Below are positions 6,201 through 12,933 of a stretch of 12,933 bases of DNA, piece after piece. Both the position numbers and the translations under genes were made by a program. Positions within the stretch are counted from its first letter, which is position 1. Every line of letters starts with the position of its first letter. Origin of the DNA: Methylococcales bacterium (GTDB lineage Bacteria; Pseudomonadota; Gammaproteobacteria; Methylococcales; Methylomonadaceae); contig JAGLUC010000085.1 in assembly GCA_023134955.1 (NCBI GenBank), forward strand, positions 1 to 12,933. The letters are read 5' to 3'. Under the pieces are notes generated by a model. It searched no databases, was not told the origin of the DNA, and saw only the letters and a program-made list of their open reading frames with translations.

Positions 6201-7568
6201 CGTATAACTCAGTTTTAAACGGGTATAAACCCAATCACCTAAAATAAATACAATTAGAGAAGCGCCTAGCAATGGCATAAAGACAGAGAAACCTATTGTT
6301 GTACCAAGTAGCCATCCTGGTTGTTTATAATTTCGTGGTAGTTTTGGCGCACCCAGCTTGCCTTTGGGGCATCTTTGTAACCATAAAACAATACCAGAAA
6401 TTGCCATGAAAATAAGCACTAACGTGGTCACTAAAACCAAAACTAGATTCCATACCCCAAAATATTCCCCTCGATGTAACTTGATGCCATAACTAACCGA
6501 CTTCGCCAGCAAAGGCACTTTGTTCCAATCACTGGCAGCTAAGACTTTTCCAGTATATTGATCAAAATGCATAGAAGGTCTTTCTGCCGGATCATCTGAG
6601 TTACGTTGAATAGCATATGTATCGCTAATATTATGTGGGATTTTCACATTCAATTCGCCTTGATAGCCTCGGTTTGTTGCCTCGGAAATAACCTTGTCGA
6701 TTGAAATTTGCTCTGCCCCCATAAAATATTTTGATTTTATTTCTCTTGAGTGAAAGCCTGCGGGTGCAGACATTTTTAAATCACGCTGAACCGTATGAAA
6801 AGCTTCACCCCATACATCAGTCCACGGTAAACCACTGATGATTAGAAAAATAATAAAAAAGGAGAAGTAAAATGCAGGAACGGCATGTAAATCGCGCCAA
6901 AACAAACGTTTATTTGTTTTTAAGCGAGGGATTAATGTTCCCATAACGCCTGTTTTTCCTCTAGGCCACCACATAATAAGTCCGGTAGTCATTAACATGC
7001 CTACCCAGCAGGAGGTTAATTCGACAACTTTAGTCCCGATCTTCCCTGTTAATAAATTACCGTGCAGGTCTTTCATAAAGCCCATTAAACGATCACTGCT
7101 TTTCAGAGTACCCAGGATGGCTCCTGTATAGGGGTTAATAAAGACGCTGGTTCTTTCCTGATTCATCACCATAGGTAGTTTTTCGGGGCCATCACCGACC
7201 CATTCCATGCTGGTCTGTATAGGTTTATGCTGATGTTTAGCCTTAAAAATGATTTCTACACTGCGTTCAGTTTGTGCATAACTTTTATACGTTGCCGCTC
7301 TCATCTCGGGTACTGCTAATTTTGCTTTTTTCAGTAACACTGAAGCAGGTAATACTTTATTTGTTGGATTTACAAATAATAAATCCTGATACATATAGTC
7401 TTCATATTCATCTTCAAACAAATAAATACAACCACTTATGCTTATTACCAGAATAAAAGGAATAAACAATAAGCCACAAAAAAAATGCCAGCGAATAATT
7501 AATTGATAGAGCTTACGGCTAGCTGCTCGTTTTGCGATAGTGGAATCTAGTATGGCTGTTTCAGGCAT
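6198..7568 (-). CDS. PepSY-TM domain inner-membrane protein, probably for iron or siderophore processing
   Basis: The 456-residue protein has the PepSY-associated transmembrane architecture: helix 1 (about 27-50), a periplasmic PepSY-like region with INPYTGAILG (about 144-153), helix 2 (about 184-202) and helix 3 (about 230-248). A second periplasmic PepSY-like region contains FDQYTGKVLAASDW (about 335-348), followed by helices 4 (372-396) and 5 (422-444). Histidines at 28 (RWHFFCG), 169 (DLHGNLL), 228 (RDLHAVPAFYF) and 365 (KLHRGEYFG) lie next to helices at the places where relatives carry heme or metal ligands. Members encoded beside TonB-dependent receptors commonly act in reducing or releasing iron from imported siderophores; that role is inferred here from the receptor 99 bases upstream. 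The ATG has only a weak ribosome site, and no promoter is obvious in the gap, so co-transcription with the receptor is likely. Confidence 0.88.
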   Translation of the reverse strand: MPETAILDSTIAKRAASRKLYQLIIRWHFFCGLLFIPFILVISISGCIYLFEDEYEDYMYQDLLFVNPTNKVLPASVLLKKAKLAVPEMRAATYKSYAQTERSVEIIFKAKHQHKPIQTSMEWVGDGPEKLPMVMNQERTSVFINPYTGAILGTLKSSDRLMGFMKDLHGNLLTGKIGTKVVELTSCWVGMLMTTGLIMWWPRGKTGVMGTLIPRLKTNKRLFWRDLHAVPAFYFSFFIIFLIISGLPWTDVWGEAFHTVQRDLKMSAPAGFHSREIKSKYFMGAEQISIDKVISEATNRGYQGELNVKIPHNISDTYAIQRNSDDPAERPSMHFDQYTGKVLAASDWNKVPLLAKSVSYGIKLHRGEYFGVWNLVLVLVTTLVLIFMAISGIVLWLQRCPKGKLGAPKLPRNYKQPGWLLGTTIGFSVFMPLLGASLIVFILGDWVYTRLKLSYT

Positions 7569-7667
7569 AATAATTTTCTAATTAGTAAGAAATTGCTTTT
7601 TATTAACAAACTAGGACTACCTATAGAAGCAACCCTGTTTATTACTTGTATATGGATAAAGAACTAC

Positions 7668-9713
7668 TTAGAAGTTATAAGCAATACCGCCGTATAGCTG
7701 TAGGCCATCCACTGTTCTTATTGAGCGCACCCCAGACCTAGTGCTATAACCAACTCTATCCTCTTTAACATCACCAATATTCAAGGCATGAAACCACAAT
7801 TCATAAGGCCCTTTATCATAAGTAAGTCGTAAGTTAATTCGTTCATCTCTACTGAAACGACCTTGTGGGTCTTTAGAGGCATTATCAAGTGTTGTATAAG
7901 AGGTAGATGAATCCACCTCCAGCTCTATTGCCAAACCTTCCAAAGGCATGACTGCCACACGCCCATTAATATGATGTTCTGGAGAGCGATTCATTTCTTC
8001 GCCACTTAAATCATCACCATTACTATCAATATATCGTTTATAAATATTACGCGCATAGGTATGGGTAACACCAAGTCTGATGAAATCAAAAGGCTGATAT
8101 TCCAAAACAGTTTCCACACCCTGAATAGTTACTTTTCCTGCATTTGCATTCATATCCACACCTAGCAAATCTCTATTGATTATATATTGATTAATGTCTT
8201 GATGATAATAAGAGGTATCGTAAGTTAGGTCTCTATTGAATAAAGGTAAAGAGCCTCTTAACCCAACCTCGAAATGCTCTGCTTCTTCTGGGTTTAAGTT
8301 AGGATTATTACCACGCCCCGTATATAGCTGGCTTATTGATGGCGCTAAAAACCCCTCTCCATAGGCAAACCATACTCGATGTCTATCAAGGAAATCATAG
8401 CTGATACCAGCCTTTGGGAGTGTAGCTGAAAAAGAAGCTCTGTTTGCTGTTACAACACCACTCTGAGTGGTATTACTTTGCTCTAAATCTATACTTTCGT
8501 GACGGACACCAGCAGTAATTTGTAAGTTTTCTATGGGTGAAAACTGAACTTGAGCAAATCCAGCATATATACCAGTAGTTCCATAATCTTTTGAAGACTC
8601 CTCCATACCAGATCTGCCCATTTTTCCGGGATTAAAATCATCATTTATACCGTGGTATATATCTGTACCCATAATAAAATTTGAATTCCAAAAATCAAAA
8701 TCATGTTTATAACTTATTTTCCCATTAATATCAGTAGTATCATCGTCATGAGAGCCACTAAAGCGAGAAATACCAGAGGATTCAAGAAGGCGGATAGTAA
8801 AGTTGGCATCTAAATGGTCTGCATCGGTAAAGTCCCGTTTATAGATAGCTGAACCTGTAAAGGTCTCTTCATCAGAGAAAGTACCATCTTTACCTATTCC
8901 GCTATCATCAATAATAAAGTCAGGCTCTTCCAAATCACCCGGTACTGTTAGATGTTCTTTTAAATATGAGCCTCGTAAGATTAAAGAGGATACTTCATCT
9001 GGATGGAAAATAAATTTAGCACTGGCTTGGTGTCTTTCCTCTCCTGTCTCTTGTATGGTGGTATTTCCAAGATTATCGGTAATGTTTGTTTGATCCCGAT
9101 AGGCACCTATATTCCATGTATTTAAGTCAAATAAATAGCCGACACCCTTTAGCTCTCCTTGCGAGCTTACACCTCCACGGTAGCGATCATGATTTCCAGC
9201 TTCTACCCAGAAACGAGTATTTTGCTCAGGCATAGAAACAGACCCTTTACTGACTACGTTAATAACTCCACCAAAGGCATTGTTTGCATGTAATGCAGAA
9301 ACAGGGCCTTTAAAAATTTCTATTCGTTCAATATCCTGGGCATTAACGCTGTCTCCAAAAGCCTGTGTTGAACCGCTGAGCGGGCTTGTTAAAGCCGCAC
9401 CATCAACCATAGGAATAGTGTATGACTTGCTGCCATTAGGAATGCGCAAATTTCGCACTTGGGTTTCACCTGGAATCCTGTCCAATAATTCATCGGGGTC
9501 AACAAATTTTAAACGCTTCATTTCCTCCTGATTAACTATTGTAGAAGCAACTGGCAGCGTTTTAATATCAATACCACCCAGTTTTGCATCCAGTACTTCT
9601 GCAGTAACAGCCATGGTATCAAGTGTTAATGTCGATTCACCTGGGTCTTCAGCAAATACAGTACTGGAAAATGGGAGGGTTAAGATGGGTATTATAAGTA
9701 ATTTTTTTATCAT
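7668..9713 (-). CDS. TonB-dependent outer-membrane receptor
   Basis: The 681-residue protein is an outer-membrane active transporter. It has a signal peptide (about 1-21, ending TVFA), then a short stretch with a TonB-box-like TLDTMAVTA (about 30-38). A plug domain follows (about 48-157) with the family motif IERIEIFKGP and GGVINVVSK, and the rest is a 22-strand-type beta barrel. Near residues 440-490 are FAYGEGFLAPSISQLY and LNPEEAEHFEVGLRG, typical of the receptor C-terminal half. The protein ends in aromatic Phe (GGIAYNF), as outer-membrane barrels do. There is no N-terminal signalling domain, so FecA-type sigma regulation is not expected. The ligand cannot be read from sequence; the PepSY gene downstream favours an iron or other metal chelate. 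The ATG follows a GAGGA ribosome site, and a sigma-54 promoter candidate lies about 55-70 bases upstream. Confidence 0.93.
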   Translation of the reverse strand: MIKKLLIIPILTLPFSSTVFAEDPGESTLTLDTMAVTAEVLDAKLGGIDIKTLPVASTIVNQEEMKRLKFVDPDELLDRIPGETQVRNLRIPNGSKSYTIPMVDGAALTSPLSGSTQAFGDSVNAQDIERIEIFKGPVSALHANNAFGGVINVVSKGSVSMPEQNTRFWVEAGNHDRYRGGVSSQGELKGVGYLFDLNTWNIGAYRDQTNITDNLGNTTIQETGEERHQASAKFIFHPDEVSSLILRGSYLKEHLTVPGDLEEPDFIIDDSGIGKDGTFSDEETFTGSAIYKRDFTDADHLDANFTIRLLESSGISRFSGSHDDDTTDINGKISYKHDFDFWNSNFIMGTDIYHGINDDFNPGKMGRSGMEESSKDYGTTGIYAGFAQVQFSPIENLQITAGVRHESIDLEQSNTTQSGVVTANRASFSATLPKAGISYDFLDRHRVWFAYGEGFLAPSISQLYTGRGNNPNLNPEEAEHFEVGLRGSLPLFNRDLTYDTSYYHQDINQYIINRDLLGVDMNANAGKVTIQGVETVLEYQPFDFIRLGVTHTYARNIYKRYIDSNGDDLSGEEMNRSPEHHINGRVAVMPLEGLAIELEVDSSTSYTTLDNASKDPQGRFSRDERINLRLTYDKGPYELWFHALNIGDVKEDRVGYSTRSGVRSIRTVDGLQLYGGIAYNF

Positions 9714-9768
9714 TCCTTGTCCTCATGTTATGAAGTATCGAGATTTAAATGTAATCAATTTCTTACAT

Positions 9769-9785
9769 AGCAAAATGTATGCCAA
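9769..9785 (-). promoter_or_regulatory. Sigma-54 (-24/-12) promoter candidate for the TonB-dependent receptor
   Basis: On the minus strand the 17 bases read TTGGCATACATTTTGCT. The sigma-54 consensus is YTGGCACGN4TTGCW. All defined positions match except CG, which is TA here, and the invariant GG and GC are exactly ten bases apart. The predicted transcription start is near 9758, giving a leader of about 45 bases before the ATG at 9713. Sigma-54 promoters need an enhancer-binding activator; the purine-rich tract upstream (9791-9845) with repeated GAAGTG could hold its site, but this is a guess. Confidence 0.6.
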
Positions 9786-9883
9786 TAATAGGATAAGGGG
9801 GGAAGTGAGAGGGTTGGAGGGTTTTGAAGTGTTGAGATTTGAAGCTATATTTATTTGTATATAAAATGTGTTATTTGGCCTAT

Positions 9884-9910
9884 AAAAGCAGGGCAAATGC
9901 CCTGCTTTTT
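9884..9910 (-). terminator. Factor-independent terminator after the reductase operon
   Basis: A perfect 7-bp GC-rich stem, GCAGGGC (9888-9894) and GCCCTGC (9899-9905), with a four-base loop is flanked by A and T tracts that extend the pairing. In the minus-strand transcript the stem is followed by TTTTA and it lies just after the TAA of the DsbD-like gene at 9915. The flanking A tract means it could also stop transcription from the other side. Confidence 0.88.
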
Positions 9911-9914
9911 AGAT

Positions 9915-10568
9915 TTATCCCGTAATTGTCCCAACACCTAAAATAATTAATAAACAGGCACTCGCACGTTCTAAGGTTGATCGCCAGACTTGCATGATTT
10001 CTCTAATGCGTTGACCAAAATATGCCATACCAATACCAAATACTAAAGCAGGGACTAGCACTGCGCCAACCCCAAAACTAAATCCCAATAAAAATCCCGA
10101 AGAAGTACTGGCTGTTGCTGCAGCTGTTAGCATAATAGTGGCAAGAGGCGCACAAGGTGTGGCAGCCATTCCTACGCCCATAAAAAATAGACCACTTGGC
10201 AAAAAAGGATTATCTTGAAGTTTAGGTCTACCGTGTGAGCCACAGGCTAATTTATTACGATAAGATCGCCAGAAAATAAGCACTCCTACCAAAACGGTTG
10301 CGCCACCCAGCAACCAGGCAATCAATGGCGTATGAATTATTTCTTCTATTGACTCACCAGCATATCCCGATAATGCGCCTAATGCGCTATAGCTGCACAT
10401 TCGTCCCATAGAAAAAGGTAAAATAATTTTCCATGAATCTCTAATGCCACCCTGTTTGGATAAAAAAACGGGGCCTAAGTAAGGTAGGCATGTAATCGTA
10501 CATGGGCCAATACCAAAAACCAAACCAATGATAAAGACAGTGGGTAAATTAAGTAGGTAATCACTCAT
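9915..10568 (-). CDS. DsbD/CcdA-like membrane protein (TauE/SafE-type annotation)
   Basis: This 217-residue polytopic membrane protein has about six hydrophobic segments in two similar halves. Each half begins with a conserved Pro-Cys: GIGPCTITCLPYLGP (Cys23) and AATPCAPL (Cys139). This arrangement is the hallmark of the DsbD/CcdA transmembrane fold, in which the two cysteines carry electrons across the inner membrane. Databases often label this subgroup sulfite exporter TauE/SafE or UreH-like. Further cysteines are at 27, 58 and 109. The start is taken as the ATG at 10566-10568, which overlaps the activase stop as ATGA; a TTG two codons earlier is less likely. As last gene of the operon with a ferredoxin, a low-potential reductase and its activase, it could move reducing equivalents or a sulfur compound across the membrane. 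The choice is open. Confidence 0.8.
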   Translation of the reverse strand: MSDYLLNLPTVFIIGLVFGIGPCTITCLPYLGPVFLSKQGGIRDSWKIILPFSMGRMCSYSALGALSGYAGESIEEIIHTPLIAWLLGGATVLVGVLIFWRSYRNKLACGSHGRPKLQDNPFLPSGLFFMGVGMAATPCAPLATIMLTAAATASTSSGFLLGFSFGVGAVLVPALVFGIGMAYFGQRIREIMQVWRSTLERASACLLIILGVGTITG

Positions 10569-11521
10569 TTGCAACCGCTGCTACAGCTTGTTCCGCAACT
10601 GCTTGCCGGTTCTTCTGAGGCAATGGGAATGAGTGGTGATTTACCCAATAAAATATCTTTTATACTCTTTTTTTCTTTAGGCTTGAGGGCTGGTTCCATT
10701 TCGACTTCCTCAGTATCTTCCTCCTTCTCAAAGAGATATGACTCCTGACCGATAATGGCCGCACCATAGGCTGTTGTTACCTGTGGAAACTCAGGAATAA
10801 CCAGCCGTTTTCCCAGTTCATCCTCCAATGAAGCCACTAAACCTTTATTCAGCGCTGGCCCGCCATCAAAATAAAGTAGCTCTTCTACACCCACCCTTTT
10901 GACTAATCGAATAGTTCGCTTGGCTATTGAAAAATGAATGCCTTTAACGATTTCTTCACGTCCATGTCCTTTCCCTAACAGCCCGATAATTTCTGACTCA
11001 GCAAACACGGCACAAGTGGCATTAACTGCAGCTGGCGTACCTTGCGCGTTATAGTGAAATTCGCCTAAATCTGTTACTTCAATCTCCAGGTTTCTGGCAG
11101 CCATATCCAAAAAACGTCCTGTACCAGCTGCACAGCGATCATTCATGGCAAAATTACAGACATTGCCATCTTCATCCAAGCTAATGGCTTTGGAGTCCTG
11201 TCCACCTATATTGATAATGGTTCTGATGGTTCCAAATGGCTTACCTACTTGTTTGGCACCAATGGCATTAGCTGTAATTTCACTGATTGTTTCATCTGCA
11301 TCCTCAAATAATTTACGTCCATAGCCTGTGGTTGTTAAATAAGTAATATCTTTTCTTTTTAAGCCAACTTCATCTAGCAGGGCTAGAAATGCGGTTTGTG
11401 CATTTTTGTATACTAAAGCCCCAGTTTTTGCAACCTTGCTACCTATTATTTGTCTGTCTGAATCAGTCACTGCGACTTTAACGGCCGTTGAACCTATATC
11501 AATACCTGCAAAATATTCCAT
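10565..11521 (-). CDS. Acyl-CoA dehydratase/double-cubane reductase activase (BadF/BadG/BcrA/HgdC family)
   Basis: Activases of this ASKHA-fold family are homodimeric ATPases holding one [4Fe-4S] cluster at the dimer interface; ATP binding and hydrolysis drive low-potential electrons into the partner enzyme. The 318-residue protein shows the phosphate-1 motif GIDIGSTAVK (6-15) and TTGYGR (64-69). It also has INIGGQDSK, the cluster-ligand cysteines in NDRCAAGTGRF (Cys130) and ATCAVFAESE (Cys170), the ASKHA adenosine-binding motif FDGGPALNKG (218-227) and AYGAAIIG. The core ends near residue 262, close to the usual family length. An added 55-residue tail follows: an acidic stretch, a Lys-rich stretch and a final CGTSCSSGC (Cys309, 313, 317), which may bind metal. 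The ATG overlaps the reductase stop as TAATG, and the stop overlaps the next gene, so the operon is translationally coupled. Confidence 0.92.
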   Translation of the reverse strand: MEYFAGIDIGSTAVKVAVTDSDRQIIGSKVAKTGALVYKNAQTAFLALLDEVGLKRKDITYLTTTGYGRKLFEDADETISEITANAIGAKQVGKPFGTIRTIINIGGQDSKAISLDEDGNVCNFAMNDRCAAGTGRFLDMAARNLEIEVTDLGEFHYNAQGTPAAVNATCAVFAESEIIGLLGKGHGREEIVKGIHFSIAKRTIRLVKRVGVEELLYFDGGPALNKGLVASLEDELGKRLVIPEFPQVTTAYGAAIIGQESYLFEKEEDTEEVEMEPALKPKEKKSIKDILLGKSPLIPIASEEPASSCGTSCSSGCK

Positions 11522-12804
11522 TATTGTCTCCTACTTCTTGCTTTTAATGATTCCACAAAGGCTTCTATTCTTGTTGATAATTGCCCGCCTTGACTGGGAC
11601 TGTAATCTGTTTCTATGTACAGCATAGGGATACCTTCTTTTTCCATTGCTTTGGCGACACTCCGTTGTTCCATTTCATAAACCCCGCAACCTGCAAAGGC
11701 TTGGTAAATCACACCATCTGCATTTGATGAGCGAACTAGCTCTATCAATCGACGGATTCTGTCATCATTCATGGTAAAAATAGGACAGGTACAAGATTTT
11801 AAATAGCGGTCTGCCACTGCATCAACCATGTCATACATAAACCATTCATCCACTGATACCATGTCATTTAACAGCCGATTAGATGAACAAGTTTCATCCG
11901 CGACAATGACTGCGTCTGACTGTTCAATCATCAGGGGAACTTTTAAATTGGGAAATACCGGCGGAGAGCCTGTAAAAACAATGCGAGGTGATCGTTTTCC
12001 AGCGGTGTTATATTTATCTATTACCCGTTGATCAATTTCATCAGCCAGTTTTTCTGTTGCTTCAGTCCAGCGATCTAAATCATCAAAAAAGAAGGCATTG
12101 GTGACCACAAACATATCTTTACCCAAAAAAGGTAAAGGCGTTAATTTACGCGATTCGTTGAGTCGGTGATAAGCATTCTGGGCGCGTCCAATTTTGCTAA
12201 TGGTTTGCTTTAAACCTTTTTTAGTAACTTTCTTGCCAGTAATCTTACCAACTTCTTTGGTGAACAACCTGACCGAACGTCGCCAATATTCACGGCCTAT
12301 TTCAGATTCTTTTACCGGTGGCAATTCCATGTCGTAGACTTTATATCCCATTTCACGCATCATACCAGCTGACTTCTTTTTCTGGTCGCAGGTTGTAGGG
12401 TTAACAATGGTTTTAATTCCAGTACTGTAGGGATTAGTTTTACTTTTTAACATCCCTAGTGAGGCTTTAACCAATGAGCAGGATTTAGCCGGCATAAACT
12501 CTGCGCCAACTTCTTCATCGGTATAAAAGCCATTACACATTCGTACTGGCGTACCGCCTGCCGCAATAATAATCTCATCAGGCACCTGTACGCACATGGT
12601 ACCTATCATTTCTTTATCGGGGTGGGGTTTTATACCATTGCAATAAACATCTCTAAAGAGGTCGTAAAAATATTGCATGGCTTTAGGGTTTTCGGAAAAA
12701 TCTTTTTCGATAACATCCAATACTTGCATTGCCTCCATGCCTTGGTGGCGGACATGGCGCTGCTGGCTGTCTTCAATTTCTCGCTGTTCTGTTTCAATCG
12801 TCAT
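11521..12804 (-). CDS. 2-hydroxyacyl-CoA dehydratase-family protein, probable double-cubane-cluster reductase
   Basis: The 427-residue protein belongs to the BcrC/BadD/HgdB family of iron-sulfur reductases and dehydratases. Visible marks are DEIIIAAGGTPVRMCNG (76-92), the AKSCSLVKASLG region (106-117), NPTTCDQKKKS (135-145), FTGSPPVFPNLKVP (277-290), DETCSSNR (303-310), SCTCP (337-341) and FAGCGVYEMEQ (370-380). Nine cysteines occur at 55, 71, 90, 109, 139, 306, 338, 340 and 373. True dehydratases and benzoyl-CoA reductases have two different subunits of this family; only one gene is present here. This and the number of cysteines fit the single-subunit double-cubane-cluster reductases, with two sets of three ligands plausibly 71/109/139 and 306/340/373. 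Those enzymes reduce small molecules after ATP-driven activation; the natural substrate is not known. The start overlaps the ferredoxin gene by 11 bases, with GGGGA upstream. A homomeric dehydratase cannot be excluded. Confidence 0.85.
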   Translation of the reverse strand: MTIETEQREIEDSQQRHVRHQGMEAMQVLDVIEKDFSENPKAMQYFYDLFRDVYCNGIKPHPDKEMIGTMCVQVPDEIIIAAGGTPVRMCNGFYTDEEVGAEFMPAKSCSLVKASLGMLKSKTNPYSTGIKTIVNPTTCDQKKKSAGMMREMGYKVYDMELPPVKESEIGREYWRRSVRLFTKEVGKITGKKVTKKGLKQTISKIGRAQNAYHRLNESRKLTPLPFLGKDMFVVTNAFFFDDLDRWTEATEKLADEIDQRVIDKYNTAGKRSPRIVFTGSPPVFPNLKVPLMIEQSDAVIVADETCSSNRLLNDMVSVDEWFMYDMVDAVADRYLKSCTCPIFTMNDDRIRRLIELVRSSNADGVIYQAFAGCGVYEMEQRSVAKAMEKEGIPMLYIETDYSPSQGGQLSTRIEAFVESLKARSRRQ

Positions 12805-12933
12805 TTTTTTCTATCCCCATCCGTTTATTGAAGCCACCTCGAGTTGCTTCAAACACTGTTTTCCCTAAAATGTCGACTTTAAGTGCGCCTTCTTCTGGGC
12901 AGGCTGCCACACACTTTAAACACAAAATACAGT
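12794..12933 (-). CDS. Ferredoxin-type 4Fe-4S protein, C-terminal part (runs off the window)
   Basis: The frame is open from the window edge to TGA at 12794-12796. The first visible residues are CILCLKCVAACPEEGAL, a C-x2-C-x2-C-x3-C-P motif binding one [4Fe-4S] cluster. About 29 further residues follow, ending GGFNKRMGIEKNDD. The N-terminus, with any second cluster or other domain, lies outside. Its stop overlaps the start of the reductase gene by 11 bases, so the two are co-translated, and it is a natural electron donor to the activase. It could be a small ferredoxin or the end of a larger ferredoxin-domain protein. Confidence 0.85.
   Translation of the reverse strand, partial: CILCLKCVAACPEEGALKVDILGKTVFEATRGGFNKRMGIEKNDD

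Noticed and set aside
10569..10574. TTG start for the DsbD-like protein two codons upstream.
   Set aside because: The ATG at 10568 overlaps the activase stop as ATGA, the pattern used repeatedly in this window.
1..12933. CRISPR arrays, tRNA/rRNA genes, insertion sequences or integration sites.
   Set aside because: No regularly spaced repeats, RNA-gene folds, transposase frames or flanking inverted repeats were seen on either strand.

Overview
All recognisable genes in this window lie on the minus strand, so transcription runs from high to low coordinates. The DNA is AT-rich. The TonB2/TtpC-type energy-transduction operon, the outer-membrane TonB receptor and the gene style point to a Gram-negative gammaproteobacterium, probably aquatic or marine. 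Genus cannot be told from the sequence.

Region 1 (12933 to 9915) is a tightly overlapping four-gene operon. It holds the C-terminal end of a ferredoxin-type iron-sulfur protein, a 427-residue BcrC/BadD/HgdB-family reductase that looks like a single-subunit double-cubane-cluster reductase, its ATP-dependent activase with an unusual Cys-rich tail, and a DsbD/CcdA-like (TauE/SafE-annotated) membrane protein with a conserved cysteine pair. A clear hairpin terminator closes it at 9884-9910. Together these look like a low-potential electron-transfer module; the substrate is unknown.

Region 2 (9785 to 6165) is an uptake unit. A TonB-dependent outer-membrane receptor is preceded by a strong sigma-54 (-24/-12) promoter candidate. 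A PepSY-TM inner-membrane protein of the kind found with iron/siderophore uptake follows, then a palindrome with a T-rich tail.

Region 3 (6004 to 5390) is a secreted protein with six EF-hand calcium-binding loops, followed by a 13-bp perfect hairpin.

Region 4 (5320 to 131) is a TonB2-type operon in the order DUF2149, DUF3450, TtpC (MotA/TolQ/ExbB-like), ExbB, ExbD, TonB, TPR protein, with ATGA/GTGA stop-start overlaps at three junctions. It would energise receptors such as the one in region 2. Its striking property is damage. DUF3450 has a frameshift in an A8 run, TtpC and the TPR protein each have one in-frame TAA where a glutamine codon fits, and DUF2149 seems shifted near its C-terminus. 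ExbB, ExbD and TonB are intact. Either the accessory half of a TonB2 system is decaying while the core survives, or these are sequence errors, or (for the A8 run) expression relies on slippage.
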